DNA of 64,000 nt. It comes from Limanda limanda (lineage: Eukaryota > Chordata > Actinopteri > Pleuronectiformes > Pleuronectidae). The stretch is taken from the NCBI RefSeq assembly GCF_963576545.1, contig NW_026870560.1, positions 64,501 to 128,500 of the forward strand, given 5' to 3'. The translations under genes and the position numbers were made by a program. Below are positions 26,018 to 40,083 of the stretch, piece by piece. Each line of letters opens with the position of its first letter. Positions within the stretch are counted from its first letter, which is position 1. The notes below the pieces were generated by a model, which was not told the DNA's origin, searched no databases, and was given only the letters and a program-made list of their open reading frames with translations.

Positions 26018-29000
26018 GTGGGGGTAGAGCCTACTTGCAAGTCTCTCCGACCTTCACAAAAAAAGTTATTCAAGAATATCTCTTTCTCCTATGTGCTTTC
26101 ATCCCTAACCCTAACCCTTCCGAAAGTCGGAGAAGCTCAAGGATGGTACCGATCGATGCGCGCTACCCCATTTAGTGGGGGTAGAGCCTACTTGCAAGTC
26201 TCTCCGACCTTCACAAAAAAAGTTATTCAAGAATATCTCCTCAGATTTGGGGGAATTTCGTCGGTCGACCTCTTCCGAAGGTCGTACAAGCTCGGGGATG
26301 GTACCAATCGATCCGCAGGACCCAAATTAGTCCAGATGCAACCACTTTTCAAGTCTCTCCGACCTTCACAAAAAAAGTTATTCAAGAATATCTCTTTCTC
26401 CTATGTGCTTTCATCCCTAACCCTAACCCTAACCCTTCCGAAAGTCGGAGAAGCTCAAGGATGGTACCGATCGATGCGCGCTACCCCATTTAGTGGGGGT
26501 AGAGCCTACTTGCAAGTCTCTCCGACCTTCACAAAAAAAGTTATTCAAGAATATCTCTTTCTCCTATGTGCTTTCATCCCTAACCCTAACCCTAACCCTT
26601 CCGAAAGTCGGAGAAGCTCAAGGATGGTACCGATCGATGCGCGCTACCCCATTTAGTGGGGGTAGAGCCTACTTGCAAGTCTCTCCGACCTTCACAAAAA
26701 AAGTTATTCAAGAATATCTCCTCAGATTTGGGGGAATTTCGTCGGTCGACCTCTTCCGAAGGTCGTACAAGCTCGGGGATGGTACCAATCGATCAGCAGG
26801 ACCCAAATTAGTCCAGATGCAACCACTTTCCAAGTCTCTCCGACCTTCACAAAAAAAGTTATTCAAGAATATCTCTTTCTCCTATGTGCTTTCATCCCTA
26901 ACCCTAACCCTAACCCTTCCGAAAGTCGGAGAAGCTCAAGGATGGTACCGATCGATGCTTGCTACCCCATTTAGTGGGGGTAGAGCCTACTTGCAAGTCT
27001 CTCCGACCTTCACAAAAAAAGTTATTCAAGAATATCTCTTTCTCCTATGTGCTTTCATCCCTAACCCTAACCCTAACCCTTCCAAAAGTCGGAGAAGCTC
27101 AAGGATGGTACCGATCGATGCGCGCTACCCCATTTAGTGGGGGTAGAGCCTACTTGCAAGTCTCTCCGACCTTCACAAAAAAAGTTATTCAAGAATATCT
27201 CTTTCTCCTATGTGCTTTCATCCCTAACCCTAACCCTAACCCTTCCGAAAGTCGGAGAAGCTCAAGGATGGTACTGATCGATGCGCGCTACCCCATTTAG
27301 TGGGGGTAGAGCCTACTTGCAAGTCTCTCCGACCTTCACAAAAAAAGTTATTCAAGAATATCTCTTTCTCCTATGTGCTTTCATCCCTAACCCTAACCCT
27401 AACCCTTCCAAAAGTCGGAGAAGCTCAAGGATGGTACCGATCTATGCGCGCTACCCCATTTAGTGGGGGTAGAGCCTACTTGCAAGTCTCTCCGACCTTC
27501 ACAAAAAAAGTTATTCAAGAATATCTCTTTCTCCTATGTGCTTTCATCCCTAACCCTAACCCTAACCCTTCCGAAAGTTGGAGAAGCTCAAAAATGGTAC
27601 CGATCGATGCGCGCTACCCCATTTAGTGGGGGTAGAGCCTACTTGCAAGTCTCTCCGACCTTCACAAAAAAAGTTATTCAAGAATATCTCCTCAGATTTG
27701 GGGGAATTTCGTCGGTCGACCTCTTCCGAAGGTCGTACAAGCTCGGGGATGGTACCAATCGATCCGCAGGACCCAAATTAGTCCAGATGCAACCACTTTC
27801 CAAGTCTCTCCGACCTTCACAAAAAAAGTTATCCAAGAATATCTCTTTCTCCTATGTGCTTTCATCCCTAACCCTAACCCTATCCCTTCCGAAAGTCGGA
27901 GAAGCTCAAGGATGGTACCGATCGATGCGCGCAACCCCATTTAGTGGGGGTAGAGCCTACTTGCAAGTCTCTCCGACCTTCACAAAAAAAGTTATTCAAG
28001 AATATCTCCTCAGATTTGGGGGAATTTCGTTGGTCGACCTCTTCCGAAGGTCGTACAAGCTCGGGGATGGTACCAATCGATCCGCAGGACCCAAATTAGT
28101 CCAGATGCAACCACTTTCCAAGTCTCTCCGACCTTCACAAAAAAAGTTATTCAAGAATATCTCTTTCTCCTATGTGCTTTCATCCCTAACCCTAACCCTA
28201 ACCCTTCCGAAAGTCGGAGAAGCTCAAGGATGGTACCGATCGATGCGCGCTACCCCATTTAGTGGGGGTAGAGCCTACTTGCAAGTCTCTCCGACCTTCA
28301 CAAAAAAAGTTATTCAAGAATATCTCTTTCTCCTATGTGCTTTCATCCCTAACCCTAACCCTAACCCTTCCGAAAGTTGGAGAAGCTCAAAAATGGTACC
28401 GATCGATGCGCGCTACCCCATTTAGTGGGGGTAGAGCCTACTTGCAAGTCTCTCCGACCTTCACAAAAAAAGTTATTCAAGAATATCTCCTCAGATTTGG
28501 GGGAATTTCGTCGGTCGACCTCTTCCGAAGGTCGTACAAGCTCGGGGATGGTACCAATCGATCCGCAGGACCCAAATTAGTCCAGATGCAACCACTTTCC
28601 AAGTCTCTCCAACCTTCACAAAAAAAGTTATCCAAGAATATCTCTTTCTCCTATGTGCTTTCATCCCTAACCCTAACCCTATCCCTTCCGAAAGTCGGAG
28701 AAGCTCAAGGATGGTACCGATCGATGCGCGCAACCCCATTTAGTGGGGGTAGAGCCTACTTGCAAGTCTCTCCGACCTTCACAAAAAAAGTTATTCAAGA
28801 ATATCTCCTCAGATTTGGGGGAATTTCGTTGGTCGACCTCTTCCGAAGGTCGTACAAGCTCGGGGATGGTACCAATCGATCCGCAGGACCCAAATTAGTC
28901 CAGATGCAACCACTTTCCAAGTCTCTCCGACCTTCACAAAAAAAGTTATTCAAGAATATCTCTTTCTCCTATGTGCTTTCATCCCTAACCCTAACCCTAA

Positions 29001-31775
29001 CCCTTCCGAAAGTCGGAGAAGCTCAAGGATGGTACCGATCGATGCGCGCTACCCCATTTAGTGGGGGTAGAGCCTACTTGCAAGTCTCTCCGACCTTCAC
29101 AAAAAAAGTTATTCAAGAATATCTCTTTCTCCTATGTGCTTTCATCCCTAACCCTAACCCTTCCGAAAGTCGGAGAAGCTCAAGGATGGTACCGATCGAT
29201 GCGCGCTACCCCATTTAGTGGGGGTAGAGCCTACTTGCAAGTCTCTCCGACCTTCACAAAAAAAGTTATTCAAGAATATCTCCTCAGATTTGGGGGAATT
29301 TCGTCGGTCGACCTCTTCCGAAGGTCGTACAAGCTCGGGGATGGTACCAATCGATCCGCAGGACCCAAATTAGTCCAGATGCAACCACTTTCCAAGTCTC
29401 TCCGACCTTCACAAAAAAAGTTATTCAAGAATATCTCTTTCTCCTATGTGCTTTCATCCCTAACCCTAACCCTAACCCTTCCGAAAGTCGGAGAAGCTCA
29501 AGGATGGTACCGATCGATGCGCGCTACCCCATTTAGTGGGGGTAGAGCCTACTTGCAAGTCTCTCCGACCTTCACAAAAAAAGTTATTCAAGAATATCTC
29601 TTTCTCCTATGTGCTTTCATCCCTAACCCTAACCCTAACCCTTCCGAAAGTCGGAGAAGCTCAAGGATGGTACCGATCGATGCGCGCTACCCCATTTAGT
29701 GGGGGTAGAGCCTACTTGCAAGTCTCTCCGACCTTCACAAAAAAAGTTATTCAAGAATATCTCTTTCTCCTATGTGCTTTCATCCCTAACCCTAACCCTA
29801 ACCCTTCCGAAAGTCGGAGAAGCTCAAGGATGGTACCGATCGATGCGCGCTACCCCATTTAGTGGGGGTAGAGCCTACTTGCAAGTCTCTCCGACCTTCA
29901 CAAAAAAAGTTATTCAAGAATATCTCTTTCTCCTATGTGCTTTCATCCCTAACCCTAACCCTAACCCTTCCAAAAGTCGGAGAAGCTCAAGGATGGTACC
30001 GATCGATGCGCGCTACCCCATTTAGTGGGGGTAGAGCCTACTTGCAAGTCTCTCCGACCTTCACAAAAAAAGTTATTCAAGAATATCTCTTTCTCCTATG
30101 TGCTTTCATCCCTAACCCTAACCCTAACCCTTCCGAAAGTCGGAGAAGCTCAAGGCTGGTACCGATCGATGCGCGCTACCCCATTTAGTGGGGGTAGAGC
30201 CTACTTGCAAGTCTCTCCGACCTTCACAAAAAAAGTTATTCAAGAATATCTCCTCAGATTTGGGGGAATTTCGTCGGTCGACCTCTTCCAAAGGTCGTAC
30301 AAGCTCGGGGATGGTACCAATCGATCCGCAGGACCCAAATTAGTCCAGATGCAACCACTTTCCAAGTCTCTCCGACCTTCACAAAAAAAGTTATTCAAGA
30401 ATATCTCTTTCTCCTATGTGCTTTCATCCCTAACCCTAACCCTTCCGAAAGTCGGAGAAGCTCAAGGATGGTACCGATCGATGCGCGCTACCCCATTTAG
30501 TGGGGGTAGAGCCTACTTGCAAGTCTCTCCGACCTTCACAAAAAACGTTATTCAAGAATATCTCTTTCTCCTATGTGCTTTCATCCCTAACCCTAACCCT
30601 AACCCTTCCGAAAGTCGGAGAAGCTCAAGGATGGTACCGATCGATGCGCGTTACCCCATTTAGTGGGGGTAGAGCCTACTTGCAAGTCTCTCCGACCTTC
30701 ACAAAAAAAGTTATTCAAGAATATCTCTTTCTCCTATGTGCTTTCATCCCTAACCCTAACCCTTCCGAAAGTCGGAGAAGCTCAAGGATGGTACCGATCG
30801 ATGCGCGCTACCCCATTTAGTGGGGGTAGAGCCTACTTGCAAGTCTCTCCGACCTTCACAAAAAAAGTTATTCAAGAATATCTCCTCAGATTTGGGGGAA
30901 TTTCGTCGGTCGACCTCTTCCGAAGGTCGTACAAGCTCGGGGATGGTACCAATCGATCCGCAGGACCCAAATTAGTCCAGATGCAACCACTTTCCAAGTC
31001 TCTCCGACCTTCACAAAAAAGGTTATTCAAGAATATCTCTTTCTCCTATGTGCTTTCATCCCTAACCCTAACCCTTCCGAAAGTCGGAGAAGCTCAAGGA
31101 TGGTACCGATCGATGCGCGCTACCCCATTTAGTGGGGGTAGAGCCTACTTGCAAGTCTCTCCGACCTTCACCAAAAAAGTTATTCAAGAATATCTCTTTC
31201 TCCTATGTGCTTTCATCCCTAACCCTAACCCTAACCCTTCCGAAAGTCGGAGAAGCTCAAGGATGGTACCGATCGATGCGCGCTACCCCATTTAGTGGGG
31301 GTAGAGCCTACTTGCAAGTCTCTCCGACCTTCACAAAAAAAGTTATTCAAGAATATCTCTTTCTCCTATGTGCTTTCATCCCTAACCCTAACCCTAACCC
31401 TTCCGAAAGTCGGAGAAGCTCAAGGATGGTACCGATCGATGCGCGCAACCCCATTTAGTGGGGGTAGAGCCTACTTGCAAGTCTCTCCGACCTTCACAAA
31501 AAAAGTTATTCAAGAATATCTCCTCAGATTTGGGGGAATTTCGTCGGTCGACCTCTTCCGAAGGTCGTACAAGCTCGGGGATGGTACCAATCGATCCGCA
31601 GGACCCAAATTAGTCCAGATGCAACCACTTTCCAAGTCTCTCCGACCTTCACAAAAAAAGTTATTCAAGAATATCTCTTTCTCCTATGTGCTTTCATCCC
31701 TAACCCTAACCCTAACCCTTCCGAAAGTCGGAGAAGCTCAAAGATGGTACTGATCGATGCGCGCTACCCCATTTA
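26018..31775 (+). repeat. Large segmental duplication, right copy (~5.8 kb)
   Basis: This is the partner of 18352-23304, longer by the extra 799-bp tandem copy inside it. Small differences are 6-bp telomeric-unit changes and scattered substitutions, such as GATCTATGCG near 27439, AAGGCTGGTACC near 30153 and TTCCAAAGG near 30288. The homology resumes further right with a shifted offset (24092-25216 matches 33046-34170 at +8,954 bp). Confidence 0.84.
27463..29060 (+). repeat. 799-bp higher-order repeat (A-AB-AB), two tandem copies
   Basis: Segments 27463-28261 and 28262-29060 each hold one A followed by two A+B dimers. Both carry GAAAGTTGG and CTCAAAAATGG (near 27575 and 28374), TTATCCAAG (near 27831 and 28630), CTATCCC (near 27880 and 28679) and GTTGGTCGACC (near 28029 and 28828). 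CTCCAACC near 28607 is private to the second copy. Confidence 0.88.
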
Positions 31776-34651
31776 GTGGGGGTAGAGCCTACTTGCAAGT
31801 CTCTCCGACCTTCACAAAAAAAGTTATTCAAGAATATCTCTTTCTCCTATGTGCTTTCATCCCTAACCCTAACCCTAACCCTTCCGAAAGTCGGAGAAGC
31901 TCAAGGATAGTACCGATCGATGCGCGCTACCCCATTTAGTGGGGGTAGAGCCTACTTGCAAGTCTCTCCGACCTTCACAAAAAAAGTTATTCAAGAATAT
32001 CTCCTCAGATTTGGGGGAATTTCGTCGGTCGACCTCTTCCGAAGGTCGTACAAGCTCGGGGATGGTACCAATCGATCCGCAGGACCCAAATTAGTCCAGA
32101 TGCAACCACTTTCCAAGTCTCTCCGACCTTCACAAAAAAAGTTATTCAAGAATATCTCTTTCTCCTATGTGCTTTCATCCCTAACCCTAACCCTAACCCT
32201 TCCGAAAGTCGGAGAAGCTCAAGGATGGTACCGATCGATGCGCGCTACCCCATTTAGTGGGGGTAGAGCCTACTTGCAAGTCTCTCCGACCTTCACAAAA
32301 AAAGTTATTCAAGAATATCTCTTTCTCCTATGTGCTTTCATCCCTAACCCTAACCCTTCCGAAAGTCGGAGAAGCTCAAGGATGGTACCGATCGATGCGC
32401 GCTACCCCATTTAGTGGGGGTAGAGCCTACTTGCAAGTCTCTCCGACCTTCACAAAAAACGTTATTCAAGAATATCTCTTTCTCCTATGTGCTTTCATCC
32501 CTAACCCTAACCCTAACCCTTCCGAAAGTCGGAGAAGCTCAAGGATGGGACCGATCGATGCGCGTTACCCCATTTAGTGGGGGTAGAGCCTACTTGCAAG
32601 TCTCTCCGACCTTCACAAAAAAAGTTATTCAAGAATATCTCTTTCTCCTATGTGCTTTCATCCCTAACCCTAACCCTTCCGAAAGTCGGAGAAGCTCAAG
32701 GATGGTACCGATCGATGCGCGCTACCCCATTTAGTGGGGGTAGAGCCTACTTGCAAGTCTCTCCGACCTTCACAAAAAAAGTTATTCAAGAATATCTCCT
32801 CAGATTTGGGGGAATTTCGTCGGTCGACCTCTTCCGAAGGTCGTACAAGCTCGGGGATGGTACCAATCGATCCGCAGGACCCAAATTAGTCCAGATGCAA
32901 CCACTTTCCAAGTCTCTCCGACCTTCACAAAAAAGGTTATTCAAGAATATCTCTTTCTCCTATGTGCTTTCATCCCTAACCCTAACCCTTCCGAAAGTCG
33001 GAGAAGCTCAAGGATGGTACCGATCGATGCGCGCTACCCCATTTAGTGGGGGTAGAGCCTACTTGCAAGTCTCTCCGACCTTCACCAAAAAAGTTATTCA
33101 AGAATATCTCTTTCTCCTATGTGCTTTCATCCCTAACCCTAACCCTAACCCTTCCGAAAGTCGGAGAAGCTCAAGGATGGTACCGATCGATGCGCGCTAC
33201 CCCATTTAGTGGGGGTAGAGCCTACTTGCAAGTCTCTCCGACCTTCACAAAAAAAGTTATTCAAGAATATCTCTTTCTCCTATGTGCTTTCATCCCTAAC
33301 CCTAACCCTAACCCTTCCGAAAGTCGGAGAAGCTCAAGGATGGTACCGATCGATGCGCGCAACCCCATTTAGTGGGGGTAGAGCCTACTTGCAAGTCTCT
33401 CCGACCTTCACAAAAAAAGTTATTCAAGAATATCTCCTCAGATTTGGGGGAATTTCGTCGGTCGACCTCTTCCGAAGGTCGTACAAGCTCGGGGATGGTA
33501 CCAATCGATCCGCAGGACCCAAATTAGTCCAGATGCAACCACTTTCCAAGTCTCTCCGACCTTCACAAAAAAAGTTATTCAAGAATATCTCTTTCTCCTA
33601 TGTGCTTTCATCCCTAACCCTAACCCTAACCCTTCCGAAAGTCGGAGAAGCTCAAGGATGGTACCGATCGATGCGCGCTACCCCATTTAGTGGGGGTAGA
33701 GCCTACTTGCAAGTCTCTCCGACCTTCACAAAAAAAGTTATTCAAGAATATCTCTTTCTCCTATGTGCTTTCATCCCTAACCCTAACCCTAACCCTTCCG
33801 AAAGTCGGAGAAGCTCAAGGATGGTACCGATCGATGCGCGCTACCCCATTTAGTGGGGGTAGAGCCTACTTGCAAGTCTCTCCAACCTTCACAAAAAAAG
33901 TTATTCAAGAATATCTCCTCAGATTTGGGGGAATTTCGTCGGTCGACCTCTTCCGAAGGTCGTACAAGCTCGGGGATGGTACCAATCGATCCGCAGGACC
34001 CAAATTAGTCCAGATGCAACCACTTTCCAAGTCTCTCCGACCTTCACAAAAAAAGTTATTCAAGAATATCTCTTTCTCCTATGTGCTTTCATCCCTAACC
34101 CTAACCCTAACCCTTCCGAAAGTCGGAGAAGCTCAAGGATGGTACCGATCGATGCGCGCTACCCCATTTAGTGGGGGTAGAGCCTACTTGCAAGTCTCTC
34201 CGACCTTCACAAAAAAAGTTATTCAAGAATATCTCTTTCTCCTATGTGCTTTCATCCCTAACCCTAACCCTAACCCTTCCGAAAGTCGGAGAAGCTCAAG
34301 GATGGTACCGATCGATGCGCGCTACCCCATTTAGTGGGGGTAGAGCCTACTTGCAAGTCTCTCCGACCTTCACAAAAAAAGTTATTCAAGAATATCTCCT
34401 CAGATTTGGGGGAATTTCGTCGGTCGACCTCTTCCGAAGGTCGTACAAGCTCGGGGATGGTACCAATCGATCCGCAGGACCCAAATTAGTCCAGATGCAA
34501 CCACTTTCCAAGTCTCTCCGACCTTCACAAAAAAAGTTATTCAAGAATATCTCTTTCTCCTATGTGCTTTCATCCCTAACCCTAACCCTAACCCTTCCGA
34601 AAGTCGGAGAAGCTCAAAGATGGTACCGATCGATGCGCGCTACCCCATTTA

Positions 34652-37600
34652 GTGGGGGTAGAGCCTACTTGCAAGTCTCTCCGACCTTCACAAAAAAAGT
34701 TATTCAAGAATATCTCTTTCTCCTATGTGCTTTCATCCCTAACCCTAACCCTAACCCTTCCGAAAGTCGGAGAAGCTCAAGGATGGTACTGATCGATGCG
34801 CGCTACCCCATTTAGTGGGGGTAGAGCCTACTTGCAAGTCTCTCCGACCTTCACAAAAAAAGTTATTCAAGAATATCTCTTTCTCCTATGTGCTTTCATC
34901 CCTAACCCTAACCCTAACCCTTCCGAAAGTCGGAGAAGCTCAAGGATGGTACCGATCGATGCGCGCTACCCCATTTAGTGGGGGTAGAGCCTACTTGCAA
35001 GTCTCTCCGACCTTCACAAAAAAAGTTATTCAAGAATATCTCTTTCTCCTATGTGCTTTCATCCCTAACCCTAACCCTAACCCTTCCAAAAGTCGGAGAA
35101 GCTCAAGGATGGTACCGATCGATGCGCGCTACCCCATTTAGTGGGGGTAGAGCCTACTTGCAAGTCTCTCCGACCTTCACAAAAAAAGTTATTCAAGAAT
35201 ATCTCTTTCTCCTATGTGCTTTCATCCCTAACCCTAACCCTAACCCTTCCGAAAGTCGGAGAAGCTCAAGGATGGTACCGATCGATGCGCGCTACCCCAT
35301 TTAGTGGGGGTAGAGCCTACTTGCAAGTCTCTCCGACCTTCACAAAAAAAGTTATTCAAGAATATCTCCTCAGATTTGGGGGAATTTCGTCGGTCGACCT
35401 CTTCCGAAGGTCGTACAAGCTCGGGGATGGTACCAATCGATCCGCAGGACCCAAATTAGTCCAGATGCAACCACTTTCCAAGTCTCTCCGACCTTCACAA
35501 AAAAAGTTATTCAAGAATATCTCTTTCTCCTATGTGCTTTCATCCCTAACCCTAACCCTTCCGAAAGTCGGAGAAGCTCAAGGATGGTACCGATCGATGC
35601 GCGCTACCCCATTTAGTGGGGGTAGAGCCTACTTGCAAGTCTCTCCGACCTTCACAAAAAACGTTATTCAAGAATATCTCTTTCTCCTATGTGCTTTCAT
35701 CCCTAACCCTAACCCTAACCCTTCCGAAAGTCGGAGAAGCTCAAGGATGGTACCGATCGATGCGCGTTACCCCATTTAGTGGGGGTAGAGCCTACTTGCA
35801 AGTCTCTCCGACCTTCACAAAAAAAGTTATTCAAGAATATCTCTTTCTCCTATGTGCTTTCATCCCTAACCCTAACCCTTCCGAAAGTCGGAGAAGCTCA
35901 AGGATGGTACCGATCGATGCGCGCTACCCCATTTAGTGGGGGTAGAGCCTACTTGCAAGTCTCTCCGACCTTCACAAAAAAAGTTATTCAAGAATATCTC
36001 CTCAGATTTGGGGGAATTTCGTCGGTCGACCTCTTCCGAAGGTCGTACAAGCTCGGGGATGGTACCAATCGATCCGCAGGACCCAAATTAGTCCAGATGC
36101 AACCACTTTCCAAGTCTCTCCGACCTTCACAAAAAAGGTTATTCAAGAATATCTCTTTCTCCTATGTGCTTTCATCCCTAACCCTAACCCTTCCGAAAGT
36201 CGGAGAAGCTCAAGGATGGTACCGATCGATGCGCGCTACCCCATTTAGTGGGGGTAGAGCCTACTTGCAAGTCTCTCCGACCTTCACCAAAAAAGTTATT
36301 CAAGAATATCTCTTTCTCCTATGTGCTTTCATCCCTAACCCTAACCCTAACCCTTCCGAAAGTCGGAGAAGCTCAAGGATGGTACCGATCGATGCGCGCT
36401 ACCCCATTTAGTGGGGGTAGAGCCTACTTGCAAGTCTCTCCGACCTTCACCAAAAAAGTTATTCAAGAATATCTCTTTCTCCTATGTGCTTTCATCCCTA
36501 ACCCTAACCCTAACCCTTCCGAAAGTCGGAGAAGCTCAAGGATGGTACTGATCGATGCGCGCTACCCCATTTAGTGGGGGTAGAGCCTACTTGCAAGTCT
36601 CTCCGACCTTCACAAAAAAAGTTATTCAAGAATATCTCTTTCTCCTATGTGCTTTCATCCCTAACCCTAACCCTAACCCTTCCGAAAGTCGGAGAAGCTC
36701 AAGGATGGTACCGATCGATGCGCGCTACCCCATTTAGTGGGGGTAGAGCCTACTTGCAAGTCTCTCCGACCTTCACAAAAAAAGTTATTCAAGAATATCT
36801 CTTTCTCCTATGTGCTTTCATCCCTAACCCTAACCCTAACCCTTCCAAAAGTCGGAGAAGCTCAAGGATGGTACCGATCGATGCGCGCTACCCCATTTAG
36901 TGGGGGTAGAGCCTACTTGCAAGTCTCTCCGACCTTCACAAAAAAAGTTATTCAAGAATATCTCTTTCTCCTATGTGCTTTCATCCCTAACCCTAACCCT
37001 AACCCTTCCGAAAGTCGGAGAAGCTCAAGGATGGTACCGATCGATGCGCGCTACCCCATTTAGTGGGGGTAGAGCCTACTTGCAAGTCTCTCCGACCTTC
37101 ACAAAAAAAGTTATTCAAGAATATCTCCTCAGATTTGGGGGAATTTCGTCGGTCGACCTCTTCCGAAGGTCGTACAAGCTCGGGGATGGTACCAATCGAT
37201 CCGCAGGACCCAAATTAGTCCAGATGCAACCACTTTCCAAGTCTCTCCGACCTTCACAAAAAAAGTTATTCAAGAATATCTCTTTCTCCTATGTGCTTTC
37301 ATCCCTAACCCTAACCCTTCCGAAAGTCGGAGAAGCTCAAGGATGGTACCGATCGATGCGCGCTACCCCATTTAGTGGGGGTAGAGCCTACTTGCAAGTC
37401 TCTCCGACCTTCACAAAAAACGTTATTCAAGAATATCTCTTTCTCCTATGTGCTTTCATCCCTAACCCTAACCCTAACCCTTCCGAAAGTCGGAGAAGCT
37501 CAAGGATGGTACCGATCGATGCGCGTTACCCCATTTAGTGGGGGTAGAGCCTACTTGCAAGTCTCTCCGACCTTCACAAAAAAAGTTATTCAAGAATATC

Positions 37601-38169
37601 TCTTTCTCCTATGTGCTTTCATCCCTAACCCTAACCCTTCCGAAAGTCGGAGAAGCTCAAGGATGGTACCGATCGATGCGCGCTACCCCATTTAGTGGGG
37701 GTAGAGCCTACTTGCAAGTCTCTCCGACCTTCACAAAAAAAGTTATTCAAGAATATCTCCTCAGATTTGGGGGAATTTCGTCGGTCGACCTCTTCCGAAG
37801 GTCGTACAAGCTCGGGGATGGTACCAATCGATCCGCAGGACCCAAATTAGTCCAGATGCAACCACTTTCCAAGTCTCTCCGACCTTCACAAAAAAGGTTA
37901 TTCAAGAATATCTCTTTCTCCTATGTGCTTTCATCCCTAACCCTAACCCTTCCGAAAGTCGGAGAAGCTCAAGGATGGTACCGATCGATGCGCGCTACCC
38001 CATTTAGTGGGGGTAGAGCCTACTTGCAAGTCTCTCCGACCTTCACCAAAAAAGTTATTCAAGAATATCTCTTTCTCCTATGTGCTTTCATCCCTAACCC
38101 TAACCCTAACCCTTCCGAAAGTCGGAGAAGCTCAAGGATGGTACCGATCGATGCGCGCTACCCCATTTA
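34652..38169 (+). repeat. 1,759-bp higher-order repeat, two tandem copies
   Basis: Segments 34652-36410 and 36411-38169 have matching monomer lengths throughout. Both begin with an A whose right neighbour carries GGTACTGATCG (near 34786 and 36545), followed by CCAAAAGTCGG (near 35087 and 36846), AAAAAACG (near 35659 and 37418), GCGTTACC (near 35765 and 37524) and AAAAAAGG (near 36135 and 37894). Confidence 0.86.
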
Positions 38170-39602
38170 GTGGGGGTAGAGCCTACTTGCAAGTCTCTCC
38201 GACCTTCACAAAAAAAGTTATTCAAGAATATCTCTTTCTCCTATGTGCTTTCATCCCTAACCCTAACCCTAACCCTTCCGAAAGTCGGAGAAGCTCAAGG
38301 ATGGTACCGATCGATGCGCGCTACCCCATTTAGTGGGGGTAGAGCCTACTTGCAAGTCTCTCCGACCTTCACAAAAAAAGTTATTCAAGAATATCTCCTC
38401 AGATTTGGGGGAATTTCGTCGGTCGACCTCTTCCGAAGGTCGTACAAGCTCGGGGATGGTACCAATCGATCCGCAGGACCCAAATTAGTCCAGATGCAAC
38501 CACTTTCCAAGTCTCTCCGACCTTCACAAAAAAAGTTATTCAAGAATATCTCTTTCTCCTATGTGCTTTCATCCCTAACCCTAACCCTTCCGAAAGTCGG
38601 AGAAGCTCAAGGATGGTACCGATCGATGCGCGCTACCCCATTTAGTGGGGGTAGAGCCTACTTGCAAGTCTCTCCGACCTTCACAAAAAACGTTATTCAA
38701 GAATATCTCTTTCTCCTATGTGCTTTCATCCCTAACCCTAACCCTAACCCTTCCGAAAGTCGGAGAAGCTCAAGGATGGTACCGATCGATGCGCGTTACC
38801 CCATTTAGTGGGGGTAGAGCCTACTTGCAAGTCTCTCCGACCTTCACAAAAAAAGTTATTCAAGAATATCTCTTTCTCCTATGTGCTTTCATCCCTAACC
38901 CTAACCCTTCCGAAAGTCGGAGAAGCTCAAGGATGGTACCGATCGATGCGCGCTACCCCATTTAGTGGGGGTAGAGCCTACTTGCAAGTCTCTCCGACCT
39001 TCACAAAAAAAGTTATTCAAGAATATCTCCTCAGATTTGGGGGAATTTCGTCGGTCGACCTCTTCCGAAGGTCGTACAAGCTCGGGGATGGTACCAATCG
39101 ATCCGCAGGACCCAAATTAGTCCAGATGCAACCACTTTCCAAGTCTCTCCGACCTTCACAAAAAAGGTTATTCAAGAATATCTCTTTCTCCTATGTGCTT
39201 TCATCCCTAACCCTAACCCTTCCGAAAGTCGGAGAAGCTCAAGGATGGTACCGATCGATGCGCGCTACCCCATTTAGTGGGGGTAGAGCCTACTTGCAAG
39301 TCTCTCCGACCTTCACCAAAAAAGTTATTCAAGAATATCTCTTTCTCCTATGTGCTTTCATCCCTAACCCTAACCCTAACCCTTCCGAAAGTCGGAGAAG
39401 CTCAAGGATGGTACCGATCGATGCGCGCTACCCCATTTAGTGGGGGTAGAGCCTACTTGCAAGTCTCTCCGACCTTCACAAAAAAAGTTATTCAAGAATA
39501 TCTCTTTCTCCTATGTGCTTTCATCCCTAACCCTAACCCTAACCCTTCCGAAAGTCGGAGAAGCTCAAGGATGGTACCGATCGATGCGCGCAACCCCATT
39601 TA
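37063..39602 (+). repeat. 1,270-bp higher-order repeat, two tandem copies
   Basis: Segments 37063-38332 and 38333-39602 are collinear copies, each with two B monomers in 312-bp intervals and the AAAAAACG, GCGTTACC, AAAAAAGG and ACCAAAAAAG markers in the same order. This unit overlaps the end of the 1,759-bp duplication, so at least two exchange events are superimposed here. Confidence 0.86.
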
Positions 39603-40083
39603 GTGGGGGTAGAGCCTACTTGCAAGTCTCTCCGACCTTCACAAAAAAAGTTATTCAAGAATATCTCCTCAGATTTGGGGGAATTTCGTCGGTCGACCTC
39701 TTCCGAAGGTCGTACAAGCTCGGGGATGGTACCAATCGATCCGCAGCACCCAAATTAGTCCAGATGCAACCACTTTCCAAGTCTCTCCGACCTTCACAAA
39801 AAAAGTTATTCAAGAATATCTCTTTCTCCTATGTGCTTTCATCCCTAACCCTAACCCTAACCCTTCCGAAAGTCGGAGAAGCTCAAGGATGGTACCGATC
39901 GATGCGCGCTACCCCATTTAGTGGGGGTAGAGCCTACTTGCAAGTCTCTCCGACCTTCACAAAAAAAGTTATTCAAGAATATCTCTTTCTCCTATGTGCT
40001 TTCATCCCTAACCCTAACCCTAACCCTTCCGAAAGTCGGAGAAGCTCAAGGATGGTACCGATCGATGCGCGCTACCCCATTTA
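38170..40083 (+). repeat. Segmental block copied at offset +4,635 bp (left copy; right copy 42805-44718)
   Basis: All monomer boundaries from 38170 to 40083 recur at +4,635 bp. The rare B variant CGCAGCACCC (near 39743) recurs near 44379, and again near 46636 in a third context. The right copy has CTCTTTCGAAGG near 44335 and CGATCTGCAGG near 43104 as private changes. Confidence 0.83.

Noticed and set aside
6103..28739. 82-codon minus-strand ORFs recurring near 6103, 10430, 20020, 27692 and 28491.
   Set aside because: They appear only in AB-AB pairs carrying the TTATCC and CTATCCC variants, which happen to remove stops on the minus strand. They are shadows of the repeat.
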